The notes below the pieces were generated by a model, which was not told where the DNA came from, did not search any database, and saw only the letters and a program-made list of their open reading frames with translations. Positions 37,569 through 49,128 of a stretch of DNA of 64,000 nt are shown in pieces (the first letter of the stretch is position 1; each line of letters begins with the position of its first letter). The DNA comes from Limanda limanda (lineage: Eukaryota; Chordata; Actinopteri; Pleuronectiformes; Pleuronectidae). The translations under genes and the position numbers were made by a program. Location of the stretch: positions 3,973,686 through 4,037,685 of the forward strand of contig NC_083656.1 of NCBI RefSeq assembly GCF_963576545.1. Direction: 5' to 3'.

Positions 37569-37890
37569 AGTGTATCAAACAAAAAATGTGGAATATGGCC
37601 AAAATGGCCACTAAATGCAAAATAGCAAAATAGTTGTGTTTTTCCAATTGCACCGAGAGACTTTTTTGTTTGTCTGGTCATGATACACCTGTGTATTGAT
37701 TTTTGTGAAGATTGGTCAATGGGAACACATTCCGGGGGTCTCGGGCTGTCTCGGGGGGCACCGTTGAGCCATTTTGCGACGCCCATTGAAAATTCCTTCA
37801 GAATACGTAAATTTTCACCACTTTCTAACTTTCTGCAAATTTTGGTAAGAAGTTGAGCATGTTAAAGCCCTCAAAAAGCCAATTCATTTG

Positions 37891-37922
<32 letters not shown>
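37569..37922. repeat. Dispersed repeat, copy 1
   Basis: Runs from GTGTATCAAACAAAAAATG through CGGGGGTCTCGGGCTGTCTC to a terminal (AAT)n run. A second copy in the same orientation lies at 45092-45436 with only scattered differences. Confidence 0.88.
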
Positions 37923-37923
<1 letters not shown>

Positions 37924-38066
37924 CTAGAGCACATTCACTCTGCAGTGAACAACAAGTTTACTGGTTCTCTGCAGGTTTATCTCTTTTGCTGAGGAGAGAA
38001 ATATGTGGAATTAAAATGGAAACCCCTTGTGCATGTGAACAGACTTCACAGAGTCAGCTCAATCTT

Positions 38067-38336
38067 AGGCCACTTTCAGACATTCACTAAACTCCAGATA
38101 ATCTCCTGACAGTCTCCAGAGGTGCTGTATGTGAGAATGCAAAAGTCAGAGTGAGAGCCTCAGGACTTTCTCCGTAGTGTCTCTCTAAAACTCTAACTAA
38201 TGTGTCAATATAGCAGAAATCACTGTTAGCGAGTGGGTATGTTGATGAAGCTTCAAACATGTTGCAGTCCCAAAAACACCAGCGAGAGTCTGGACCCAAT
38301 TCTGTAGACATCCTCCGGAGGTAATGTCTGAAATAA
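38067..38336. mobile_element. Small MITE with TTTCAGACATT ends
   Basis: The left end TTTCAGACATT is matched by the inverted AATGTCTGAAA at the right end, with CTCC/GGAG just inside. A related element lies in the bicral 3'UTR at 56475-56610. No coding capacity. Confidence 0.65.
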
Positions 38337-38440
38337 AATAATAAAATTACCTTCATCAAACAAGTATTGTCATCAAGCAGCTAAATTACACACAGTCAGA
38401 ACATACACTGTGAAAAACAGAGTAACAAACGTACCCTTGG

Positions 38441-41400
38441 TTAAATGGTCGCATCTGTTCTTTTTCCTGTAAAGTCAACAAAAAAAAAGGAAAAAGATCT
38501 CAATCAACGACATCATGACTTGATGGAGTTTGGAACATTTTCTTCCACCACACACACATCGTACCTGCAAGATGTATTTTCCACAAAAACAAGCCGACTA
38601 TTGCACCAGCCACCAAAACACCCAAATGAACCATTGAAACAATGATAGCAACTGGATCCTTTTTTAAAATTTCACATTCAGCGTCAGTTGAAGCTGTTCC
38701 TGGTTGCATCAGCTGAAGGTTTTGTGATTCACATCTGGAACGACAGGGGACATTTTCACAGGACCATGTAGAGGCACCACAGATTCACTGCAAGTGTAAG
38801 AAATCAGGCACGTCCATGTCTGGTGTGACTCTTTACTTACTGTGTGTGTGGTCGACAAGACGTAAGCGTCCCATCAGAAAATGTTCCGTCACTGCAGTCA
38901 GAGCATTGAGAGTCTGTGAGGGGGGTTCCTGTACAAACACAAAATATACACAGTTAGTAGTGTACACATCATATTAGCAGCAAAGTGGTATTTGACATCA
39001 GACCTGTCTGATTTCCAAAAGTAAACAAATATTTGATCATTGATGTTTTTGAACAGCAAACATTTCTTTGTTCAAATTCTCTCCTTTTTATGTGAGGTGT
39101 GATGAAATGTAGAGGAGCATGCCACTAAACTTAGAATCATGATTCTATAAACTTAGGAACATTGACAGAATTCAGTTCTTCTATGTTACATTTCAAAGAT
39201 ACAGAAACTATTTTACATTATTTTATCTCATCACACCTGGATCACTGCAATGTCTTTTATGACTAAATTCATTATTTGTTTTTGCTTTGTAACATTGGTT
39301 TGAGTAATGTGTAAAGATAAGGTCAGATAAGATGTACATTTAATAATCCTCCATTACCCAGTCAACGCAGCAGCACAGGAAAAGCAGTGCATGGGCAAAA
39401 TGTAGTAAGAATAAAAAATATGAATAACAACTAAATTAAACAACACCGTATATATTAGGCTGTTTTTCAAAATTGTCCAATTATTGTTAATTTTGTCAGA
39501 CTGCCACTCAGCTCTCTCTTTTTTTTAAAGAAAGGTTATTATTATTATAACTATTATTATAACAGTTGCACTTGAATGATGGAAGAAGATTTGTCTGTCC
39601 ATCTACTTTTGTCCACTGTCCACAGCTAAAGTCTTTATGGCTGTGAATCTAACCCATTATCTTTATATGGTTAAAATACATGCACGGACCCATATGTGGA
39701 CATCTGGATGCAGACCAAATCGTGTGTCCGCGTTGACTGTACACATTGACTGTGCATGCTCCAGGGGTAATATATCTGCCTACTGGAGTTAAATGGGATC
39801 AGGTATGTATGCACTGAACGCCAGAACAACGCAGAGCCTCATTTAATAAATGGAACTGTGTGACCAGAATGAGTTCTCAACTCTAAGCAACAAGGAATGC
39901 AGAAAATTTGGTCGGCCGCTCCATATTGAAGTCTAGTCATGTCTTATGCTGATCCCAATGGTGCTTTTATACCGAACGTCGAGATTACATTCAAAGTCAA
40001 TGCAAAGACGTGTCAGGATGAAAAATTCACATCTCTCGCCCTGGGTGTCGCATTTAACACAATGCCAAACAGGGCCGGGTCTAGACAGGCATGTATGAGG
40101 GGGCAGCCACAAATCTTGAGGGGGCATTGTGCTTTATTATATTATTATTATTATAAATTGGGATTTAGTTTGAGGGGGCACAACATTTATTTGAGGGGGC
40201 CAGGCCCTCTCTTGCCCCTGCCTAGACCAGGCCCTGATGCCAAAACGTTGAGTTGAAATATTGGAAATCTGTTTGACAATTCATTAACTGGATAGCTCAA
40301 ATAACCTGCTCTGTCTTCTTCATAACTTTTTCACAGTTTTGAAAGCTTAAATCTTAAAGTCAGCATTAGAACACGTACCTCTTTGTTTGATGTACTGCCC
40401 TGGTTGACATGGTTTGTGTTTCTTTGCAACTGCACAGTGTTTCTTTATGCGGTCTATACAGTAGAATCCTTCCAGAGGTTCACAAACTGAATCTGTTGTT
40501 GCTGTGCATGAAGTGATTGTCTTCAGACCAGAATCTGTCAACATAGAGGATACATATAAAGGAGGGCACATATGACGATACAAAACTGCTGAACTATGTA
40601 TACTATGAAAAAGAAAATATGACTTTTGTCTGGCAAATATCATTAAAACTAATCTTTATTGTGTATTTCATCTTTAGGCAATACAATTAAATAGATTGTC
40701 CAATCTATAAGTCTACGAGGGTGAAGGCTAAAGCTGCCTTAAACACAACACAGTGGACTGATCTCCTGGTGGCAGTAACAAGGAGATATGAAGTGAACAA
40801 CTGACTTTTGTAAAATGTCTCACTTCTGCCATTACTGCAAGTTCCACTGAGAGAAACTACAGAGCACAGCAGAGTCTCATAACTTGACTGTAAAAAAAGA
40901 ACTAAAAACATGAACTTCATCATGTGCAATGTCTTATGACTTAGTTATGCAAGAATAGGCTCTTGTGACTCCTTATCCACTATCTCAGTTTCATCTATGC
41001 CAAATCAGTAATATGCAGGAAACTATTCTAAACAGACTAACACAGTGACACTAAAACACATCATCAGAACAGCTCAGCTCCATCTCAGCTCACACACTGT
41101 AAGACTTGCAGCAACATGCCTCCTTACTGATTTTAAACCTACAGTCAATGTAAACACAGAAATCTACCTGGACCACAGGTCGTGCAGGGGAAACACTTGT
41201 TAAGTCCAGTCGGAAGATTCATGAAGGTGTCATTCACACAGGGCAAACAGGAAGTGCTCCTGAACTCTGTGCAGTGTGTTTTAACACGATTTCCTGTTGA
41301 AAAGAAAACTATTTAATTTCATGAGATGTCTGTTGAACAATGCTGCGTGCTGCACTTTCATTTTTATAGATATATATTTTTTCAGAAGAAGCCAAAACAT

Positions 41401-41537
41401 AAAAAAATACATTCTAGCCTATTCTTCTCGTTCAGGATCTTACCAGATGGACAAAGACCGCAGCATTCATTCCCTATCATATACTCAGTTGGATGACAAG
41501 TCAGTGTAGTCACACTGAAGACTTTGGCCAAAAGTAT
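38441..41537 (-). CDS. TNF receptor superfamily member, TNFRSF14/CD40-like (5' end missing)
   Basis: Type I receptor of the TNFR family. Exons in transcript order are 41444-41537, 41168-41293, 40379-40534, 38841-38928, 38565-38734 and 38441-38466 (last coding part). All have GT-AG borders and consistent phases. The ectodomain has cysteine-rich repeats: ECCGLCPSG, CTEF and CLPC in the first two exons, a further repeat around residues of exon 3, then CSDCSDGTFSDGTL in exon 4. The pattern resembles HVEM (TNFRSF14) more than CD40, hence no firm symbol. One transmembrane segment, about VAIIVSMVHLGVLVAGAIVG, lies in exon 5. The tail after it is only about 15 residues (ending KRTDATI, then TAA), with no death domain and no obvious TRAF site. 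The signal-peptide exon was not found. In human no TNFRSF gene lies between TBCC and BICRAL. Confidence 0.8.
40070..40236. mobile_element. 167-bp hAT-type MITE
   Basis: The left end CAGGGCCGGGTCTAGACAGG and the right end CCTAGACCAGGCCCTG are inverted repeats. ATGCCAAA is duplicated at 40062-40069 and 40237-40244. It lies in the TNFRSF gene intron between exons 3 and 4. Confidence 0.9.
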
Positions 41538-43649
41538 CTGTGAAGGATAGGGAAAATGTTTTCATCTTAGTTAAACTTTGTTGAAATGTTGCCAGTCAAT
41601 AACTGAGAGAGGAGAGGAGACGACTGGACACTTAAACGACCAAATATGTATTCTTTCATCAATCAGTTATGCATTTGGAAAAATTAATAAAACAAATATC
41701 TCTGGGTGAAAAAGTGCTGTCACCGACAAAGATGTCAAAAGTGTTTGTTGTGATAAGAGCTGACAGCGGTGTGGATGTGCTGTAAACAAAATCATGTGAT
41801 GTCCGCAGAGGGATTAATACGTTGTTGTTGTGAACTTATCTGAGCAGAGCATCTCCTGCTGCGTTGTGCATGTGTGAAAGGAAAACCGCAGAGATATTCA
41901 CGCCCCCAATTCAAAACAAAGAGCAGAACTGTAGGTGACGAGGAGCAGAGTGACGCAACTTTACCAACAAAGATTCAGCCTCCAAATGTTTACTTTTCAG
42001 ATTCATGTTGAACGGCAGGTTGGCAGTTTTCTTGAGCTGAAGTCACCATCACTGGGATCTGGCTTGAGAAATCCAAAAAAGAGGGAGACATCTGGGAAGA
42101 AAGAGGACTCAGCTGTACAAACTGCACAGAACAGCAGGGGACCTGTCAACATTATTGCTGCTGATCTAATAAAGTCTGTCTTTCTTACATTTTCATTGAG
42201 TGGCAACATTAATATCCAAGTGTTGAAAAAAAGGAAAGACGTTTCACGTGTCATCCAAGAGGCTTCTTTATTTCTAACTGTCTGCAGGTCCACCCAAAGA
42301 AAAAACACCCAGACAGAAGCAGAGCAACGTGGTATATGCAGTTGAATGTAGTGAGGAATGCTCAGACCTTAACATTGGGGAAACTAAACAAACTCATGGC
42401 ACAGCACAGGAGAGCTGGCGACTCAGGTCAGGACTCAGCAAGCTGCCTACATCTAAGGACAATGGACGTTCATTTGAAGAAAACACAGTCCACATTTTTT
42501 TAACCCACAAGGGGGCAGGTGTGTCAACAGCTCCCAGTGAAACCAACAGCAAGGTGGGTCCAGCCTCTCAGGTAACCTCAAGGAAACTGAACCAAGTCCA
42601 GTTGACCTGTTTTCTAGCACTTGGATATACCATGATCTGGATGACTGATTTCTTCACAGGCAGATAACATTAATCATTACACCTAGGGCTGGAGTCAGCT
42701 CAGGTTTTACAGCCCATCGCTCTGCTCACAGTCCAAAGTTCATGCTTCTGTTCCCTTTCAATGTTCCCAGACGTTTCAACGGTTCAGTGAGAACTAGTGG
42801 ATTTGATATAAGGGTGTAACCTACATGTGTTGTTGGCTGTAATAAGATACTGTAACACACCACGCTCACACAGCTAAGAGTTGGTTTGATATGTGAGCAG
42901 ATGTTGTTTATCTGACATGATAAATGATCACATGATGCAGGAAGTGGACGAGTGATTTTACCAAGAGTTTTCTCCAAACTTCTGATGTGTTCAGAGGTCA
43001 GGGTGCGTTCACGTGATTGTTGTTTTTCTAAATATTCAGACTCCACTCTTCTTCATCGATATCTGAAAGTGAAAGTTGAACACAACACAAACACAGACCA
43101 TGTTCACAGTAGTTTTCTGACATTGGAACTTTCATGATAACACCAGTACACAGCAAACAGAGAGCTGATCTCTAATTCTCAGGTGGCTGTTGAAACCTGC
43201 ACTTATCTTGTCTTTAATAAAACTGCTACAGGAGAAGATGCTGCACTCTGCTGCTGTCTCACAGTTTTTCACCACAGAAACATGAGACGTTCAGGGTTCG
43301 AACCCTCAAGGTTGAAAGCACTTATTGGAAGTTGCTTTGCATTAAAAGTGTCAGTTAAATGAATTGTAATGAGATGTTTAAGGGACAAAGAAGGGTCATA
43401 TAAGACAACTTATTGTCTTTTGCACTGTTTCAGTTCCAGAAAACATAAGGTGACGATTTATCTGCGACATCTTAACAATCTACTGGTTCACTCCTGCTCT
43501 TTATAATGCAACATTCAAAGGTTATATTGAAATTCAGTCTACTTACCGTCGTTAATAAGACATTCTGCAGGTTCCGTCTATAGGCTGATAGCTTTCATTT
43601 CACAGCGAAGGGCGGGTGTTACTTCCTGGATCAGTAAGACTCCGGTAAA
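41538..43649. other. Upstream of the TNFRSF gene; retroelement remnants
   Basis: The missing first exon of the TNFRSF gene should lie here or further right on the minus strand, but no in-phase ATG plus signal peptide was found. A decayed retroelement occupies about 42290-42860. A TTCGAACC-containing fragment near 43297-43375, ending TGCATTAAAAGTGTCAGT, looks like a decayed copy of the common fish repeat at 45610-45730. Confidence 0.45.
42290..42860 (+). pseudogene. Decayed retroelement with GIY-YIG endonuclease-like segment
   Basis: The plus-strand frame from about 42329 reads VYAVECSEECSDLNIGETKQ, resembling the GIY-YIG endonuclease region of Penelope-like and related fish retroelements. 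The match soon breaks: spacing after GETKQ is wrong, and the usual downstream block is only partly visible. No reverse transcriptase domain remains. Element ends are not defined. Confidence 0.5.
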
Positions 43650-43657
43650 GTTGGAAA

Positions 43658-43973
43658 CAGGGGCGTTTCTAGGATTGAAAGAAAGTAATCCTGCTCTCTT
43701 GATGAGAGACGTTACTTGGCAGAGTGAGAAAGCCAGCGCAGCAGCGATGCAGACTCCCCAAGGTCCTAGTGCCCGGTCTTTTATAGTTAAGTATGATGAG
43801 AGGCTGTTGGATTGTAATTTGAAGGTGGAGAAAACATACAAACCAGAAATGCACTCACTTATGTAGCATGATAGAGTTATAAATAACTTGTCCATGTGTA
43901 AAACAATAGTTTAATTTAAAAAAAAAAAAAAAAAAAAAAAGAACATTGAACAACAGGCCTAACGACGCCCCTG
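43658..43973. mobile_element. 316-bp hAT-type MITE
   Basis: The left end CAGGGGCGTTTCTAGG and the right end CCTAACGACGCCCCTG are imperfect inverted repeats. GTTGGAAA is duplicated at 43650-43657 and 43974-43981. The element contains a poly-A run near 43918-43940. Confidence 0.9.
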
Positions 43974-43981
43974 GTTGGAAA

Positions 43982-45091
43982 CATATTCACTGATTCGAAT
44001 TTCCAGGATCAATAAGTCATGAGCGAAACGTTCTTAAATCCCAGTGAGTCGAGTGCGCAGGGACCGTCTGCAAAGTGCACACGGTTTACTGGATGGGTTA
44101 AGCTTCATGATTCCTCCTGTTGCTGCTGGACTCACCCTAGGATAAGTCTCCTTATGATGGCGATACCATGTTTATTATAGAATCGGAAACGCTCTTCCAC
44201 ACATTAACCCTTTGAAACACAAGCTATGCAAACCCCTTCTAATGCACAACAATGTCCTCTTGTCGCTGCTACTGTAGTAAAGTGAGCCACCATGTGTGAA
44301 GCGAGCCGCACCTAGGGTTTTTGTTGCGCTTCTACTACAGACATTATACGGTAAAGCGGTATCGATAGTTGGAGCGCCTAATAATTAGGAAAACACAACT
44401 ATGTTGTAGTCTCTCATTTGATATACATTTATCTTCATCAATTTTCATGGCTTTATACTGCAGAATAAAAGGACAAGTCTGTTAAAGTACCCCAATGTAT
44501 TCATAATGTAGTCATATTTGGAAGCTGATTAAAGATATTCCTTGAGAGGTTATGAGTCATTTCCAGTGGATTCTTGTTTGTGGTGTCTCTGACTATGCTG
44601 ATATCAATTTTTGTGTGTGCTGTTTAAAGTCAGCAGACCTGATTTAACTGATTTTTTTTTTCTTTCTTTTGCAGATATAAACTTAAAAGTTACCATCCAT
44701 GATTGTCACCTCCAGACAACTTAAAGTTATCACTGTGTTTTTTTCCTTCTCACCAGATGCTCCTAAGAGGCATCAAAGGCGTGTTGATCGTGCTGTCGGT
44801 CCTGGAGCTCTGCGTCACCATCAGCTCTGTCGTCATGGGGATCAAAGCTCTGAAGAGCTGGGACAATAGAGAGAATGAGGTAGATTATAAAAAAAAATTA
44901 AAAAAAACACATTTCATTGTTGAAGCTGTTGTTTAACCAGGAAATGTTGACACACCACACAAAAACGTTTTCTTTCCCCTTTTATCCCACGTTCAAGCCC
45001 TCGTGTGTGAACAGGGCTAATGTGAAGTGAACCTCAGGTTATGATCACACTTTTCAAATTGTTGACCTGAAATTTAAAAGTTTTAATATAA
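43982..45091. other. Gap with one orphan exon
   Basis: Apart from the MS4A-like exon at 44757-44879, no coding sequence or known repeat was identified between the hAT-type MITE and the dispersed repeat at 45092. Confidence 0.5.
44757..44879 (+). pseudogene. Lone MS4A-like transmembrane exon
   Basis: A CACCAG acceptor and a GTAGAT donor enclose 41 codons starting MLLRGIKGVLIVLSVLELC and ending in a charged stretch (SWDNRENE). The hydrophobic segment and its VLELC/VMGIKAL surroundings resemble one exon of fish MS4A (membrane-spanning 4-domain) proteins. No neighbouring MS4A exons were found on the plus strand, so this is probably a stranded fragment, although an undetected gene is possible. 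Confidence 0.4.
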
Positions 45092-45436
45092 AGTGCATCA
45101 AACAAAAAATGTGGAATATGGCCAAAATAGCCACTAAATGCAAAATAGCAGGCTTCCTGTTGTGTTTTTCCAATTGCACCTGAGACTTTTTTGTTTGTCT
45201 GGTCATGATACACCTGTGTATCGATTTTTGTGAAGATCGGTCAATGGCAACACCTTCCGGGGGTCTCGGGCTGTCTCGGGGGGCACCATTGAGCCATTTT
45301 GCGACGCCCATTGAAAATTCCTTCAGAATACGTAAATTTTCACCACTTTCTAACTTTCTGCAAATTTTGGTAAGAAGTTGAGCATGTTAAAGCCCTCAAA
45401 AAGCCAATTCATTTGCCTGAATAATAATAATAATAA
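45092..45436. repeat. Dispersed repeat, copy 2
   Basis: Same orientation as 37569-37922, starting GTGCATCAAACAAAAAATG and ending in AAT repeats. It is followed by GGGTCTCACCAG and a GTGCTCGGGCCC motif that resembles, inverted, the GGGCCCGAGCAC near 37252, suggesting both are parts of a longer element. Confidence 0.88.
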
Positions 45437-45609
45437 TCATTACAATTTCAATAGGGTCTCACCAGACACCTTTGATGTCTGTGCTCGGGCCCTAAAAAGT
45501 GTAGGGGCATATATATTTAAAGACATATGATCCATATATCTCTCTCTATATATGCACCTACGTTATTGCATAATGAGTAATATGCACATTGTACTCACTT
45601 TGTGATATA

Positions 45610-45730
45610 TTATTATTACATTACATGTCATTTGGCAGACGCTTTTATCCAAAGCGACTTACAATTAGTGCATTCAACATCTATGAGGGGCCATGGGGAA
45701 GAGTGGGGATTTCTTGTTGGAGGACGACCA
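45610..45730. repeat. Common fish dispersed repeat
   Basis: Contains TTTGGCAGACGCTTTTATCC and AAAGCGACTTACAATTAGTG, a phrase recurrent in ray-finned fish genomes. Only the conserved core is recognised; ends are approximate. Confidence 0.65.
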
Positions 45731-45860
45731 CTCTACCCCATGCCACACCGCGCATTGGTATATATATTGATATATCTTACATTTTATAATGTTTTGTTTG
45801 GTCTTTAATCATCTATAAGAAATATTATTTCTTCAAACTGCTTGTTGTTTTAAATACAGG

Positions 45861-45892
<32 letters not shown>

Positions 45893-46101
45893 GTGCAGTT
45901 CTCAGAGTGTTTTATTTTGTTTTTACTCTTTAATCAACTATGTATTTATTCATTATCAGGTCTTCAAATCTAGAATTGTCCTCTGGGAACAAATAAAGTT
46001 GTTATGACTTGAATCAAACTGTTTGTCCTCATAAACTACTGTTTATATTTAGGTTAGTTCTTTTTCATAGACACTGCATTGTATAAATATGTATAACTGT
46101 A

Positions 46102-47679
46102 CACCGCGTTCCACATTATTATGCAAATCGGATTTAAGGGTCATAAACATTCATTTTTTAGTTTTTGAATTAAACTCATGGATGGTATTGTGTCTCAGGG
46201 CTATTTGGACGATTGAAATCAATCTCAGACACCTGTGATAATTAGTTTGCCAGGTGAGCCCAATCAAAGGAAAACTACTTAAGAAGGATGTTCCACATTA
46301 TTAAGCAAGCTACATGTTTCAGGCAAAATGGGGAAGAAAAAGGATCTCTCTGCTGCTGAAAAGCAGCAAATAGTGCAATACCTTGGTCAAGGTATCACAA
46401 CATTGGATATTTCCAGAAGAATTGCTCGTGATCATCGGACGGTGAAGAAATTTGTCACTGATTCACATGACAAGCGGGTTCGTTCAGACAAAGGCAAAAT
46501 CAGGAAGATTTCTGCCAAACAAATGCGTAGGGTTAAGAGAGCAGCCACTAAAATGCCATTGAATAGCAGCAAACAGGTGTTTGAAGCCGCTGGTGCCTCT
46601 GGAGTCCCGCTAACTTCAAGATGTAGGATGCTCAAGAGGTTTGCAAGTGTCCGTAAACCTGTTATCCGGCCACCCCTAAACCAAGCTCACAAGCAAAAAA
46701 GGTTGCAGTGGGCTCAGGACTACATGAAGACTAACTTCAAAACTGTGCTGTTTACGGATGAGTGCCGTGCAACCCTTGATGGTCCTGATGGATGGAGTAG
46801 AGGATGGTTGGTGAATGGCCACCATGTCCCAACAAGGCTGAGACGTCAACAAGGAGGTGGCGGAGTCATGTTTTGGGCCGGAATCAATGGGGAGAGAGCT
46901 GGTCGGCCCCTTCAGGGTCCCTGACGGTGTGAAAATGAACTCGGCAAAGTACGTAGAGTTTCTGACTGACCACTTTCTTCCGTGGTACAAAAAGAAGAAC
47001 CGTGCCTTCCGAAGCAAAATCGTATTCATGCATGACAATGCACCATCTCATGCTGTAAAGAATACCTCTGGGGCATTGGCTGCTATGGGCATAAAAGGAG
47101 AGAAACTCATGGTGTGGCCCCCATCTTCCCCTGACCTTAACCCTATTGAGAACCTTTGGAGCATCGTCAAGCAAAATATCTATGTGGGTGGAAGGCAGTT
47201 CACATCCAAGCAGGTGCTCTGGGAGGCTATTATGGCATCCTGCAAAGACATTAAATCAGAAACTATCAAAAAACTCACAAGTTCAATGGATGCAAGAATT
47301 GTGAAGGTGATATCAAAGAAGGGGTCCTATGTTAACATGTAACTTGACCTGTTAAGATGTTTTTGATTAAAACTTTTTTTGATTTCAGTAAATATGACCT
47401 CTTAATGCTGCAAATTCAACAAATGACAATTTTTAGTTATTTACAACCTATAAAATAGCTTGAAACTCTGAAACTCAGAAACTCTGCATAATAATTTGGA
47501 ACACTGCATTTTGAGTTTATTTAAAAAAAAAATACTGTTATCATTTGGAGGTTTTTTCAATAAAATTTGAATTATACTCTTAACAGTTGATGACTTGAAA
47601 ATTATACTGACTGGCTGTGCATTACTATTTAGGAAAATCTGAGAAAAGTGTAATTTGCATAATAATGTGGAACGCGGTG
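46102..47679 (+). mobile_element. Tc1/mariner element, DD37E type, with IR/DR ends
   Basis: The 27-bp terminal inverted repeats (46102-46128 and 47653-47679, beginning CACCGCGTTCCACAT) are perfect and flanked by TA on both sides (46100-46101 and 47680-47681). Degenerate inner copies of the same motif lie at about 46289-46310 (TTCCACATTATTAAGC) and 47483-47507 (TGCATAATAATTTGGAAC), giving the double-site IR/DR arrangement known from Sleeping Beauty-like elements. Unit 2 of the surrounding array preserves the empty site. Confidence 0.95.
46328..47342 (+). pseudogene. Tc1/mariner transposase, disrupted by one frameshift
   Basis: The first frame (46328-46924) encodes a helix-turn-helix DNA-binding region (LGQGITTLDISRRIARDHRT) and the first catalytic Asp in VLFTDE. 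The second (open from 46857, ending at TAA 47340-47342) contains the second Asp in FMHDNAPSHA and the Glu in SPDLNPIENLW. Thirty-seven residues separate the second Asp from the Glu, so the triad is DD37E, not the DD34E of classical Tc1. The frames overlap around 46880-46900, next to a GGGG run, where a single-base change probably shifts the frame. The perfect TIRs and single lesion point to a fairly recent insertion. As it stands it cannot encode a full transposase. Confidence 0.9.
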
Positions 47680-49128
47680 TATATGTAAAGTATGACTTTT
47701 TACACCTGAACAATAACAAAGGTGTGTCACAATCACCACAGGCCCGCCCTCTACTGTCCGTGATGATATCTCACAACATTTACCTGCTTGTCACGTGGGC
47801 GCTGGATTCAACTATAACACCTTAATATCAGTAAATATTAAATATGTATTTAATTATCAGTAATGGCAGTTGGAGCAGTTGAAGCCCAGAGACATGTCAG
47901 GATGTTGGCGTGCACCACCGTGTTATACCTTTTATTTTAGAGTGTTTTATTGTTTTTACTCTTTAATCAATTATACATTTATTCATTAGGTCTGCAAACC
48001 TACAGTTTATATTTAGGTTAGCACTTTATCATACACACTGCATTGTACAAATATGTATAACTGTATATATAAAGCATAAAGTATGACTTTTTACACCTGA
48101 ACAATAACAAAGGTGTGTCACAGTGACCACAGGCCCGCCCTCTACTGTCCGTGATGATATCTCACAATAGTTACCTGCTGGTCACGTGGGCGCTGGATTC
48201 AACTATAACACCTTAATATCAGTAAATATTAAATATTTATTTAATTATCACTAAAGGCAGCATGTTGTGCAGTTCTCAGTTTGTGTTATACCTTATATTT
48301 CAGAGTGTTTTCTTTTGTTATTACTCTTTAATCATTTATAGATTTATTCATTATATGGTCTTCAAACCTAGATTTGTCCTCTGGGAACAAATAAAGTTGT
48401 TATGACTTGAATCAAACTGTTTGTCCTTATAAACTACTGTTTATATTGAGGGTTAATACTTTATCATAGACACTGCATTGTATAACTGTGTATGTTGTGT
48501 GTACAGTTAAGTATAAAGTGTGACTTTTTACACCTGAACAATAACAAAGGTGTGTCACACTGACCACAGGCCCGCCCTCTACTGTCCATGATGATATCTG
48601 ACAACATTTACCTGCTGGTCACGTGGGCGCTGGATTCAACTATAACACCTTAATATCAGTAAATATTAAATATGTATTTAATTATCACAAAAGGCAGCAT
48701 GTAGTGCAGTTCTCAGTTTGTGTTATACCTTATATTTCAGAGTGTTTTCTTTTGTTATTACTCTTTAATCATTTATAGATTTATTCATTATAAGGTCTTC
48801 AAACCTAGATTTGTCCTCTGGGAACAAATAAAGTTGTTATGACTTGAATCAAACTGTTTGTCATCATAAACTACTGTTTATATTCAGGTTAATGCTTAAT
48901 CATAGACACTGCATTGTATAACTGTGTATGTTGTGTGTACAGTCAAGTATAAAGTGTGACTTTTTACACCTGAACAATAACAAAGGTGTGTCACAGTGAC
49001 CACAGGCCCGCCCTCTACTGTCCGTGATGATATCTCACAACATTTACCTGCTGGTCACGTGGGCGATGGATTCAACTAAAACACCTTAATATCAGTAAAT
49101 ATTAAATATGTATTTAATTATCAGTTAT

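Larger units (their letters stand above)
36938..38440. other. Repeat-rich gap between tbcc flank and TNFRSF gene
   Basis: Holds a dispersed repeat at 37569-37922 and a small inverted-repeat element at about 38067-38336. The frame at 38087-38359 falls inside that element. No gene is supported. Confidence 0.55.

Noticed and set aside
38087..38359. Minus-strand 90-aa frame downstream of the TNFRSF stop, possible cytoplasmic exon
   Set aside because: It falls inside an inverted-repeat MITE and has no TNFRSF tail motif.
40705..40929. Minus-strand frame with a hydrophobic start (MMKFMFLVLFLQ), possible signal peptide for the TNFRSF gene
   Set aside because: It lies between exons 2 and 3 of the receptor, not upstream of exon 1, has no matching donor phase and no cysteine-rich pattern.
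43265..43380. SINE or tRNA gene because of GGTTCGAACCC near 43297
   Set aside because: No A box, no cloverleaf and only weak similarity to a dispersed repeat; called a fragment only.
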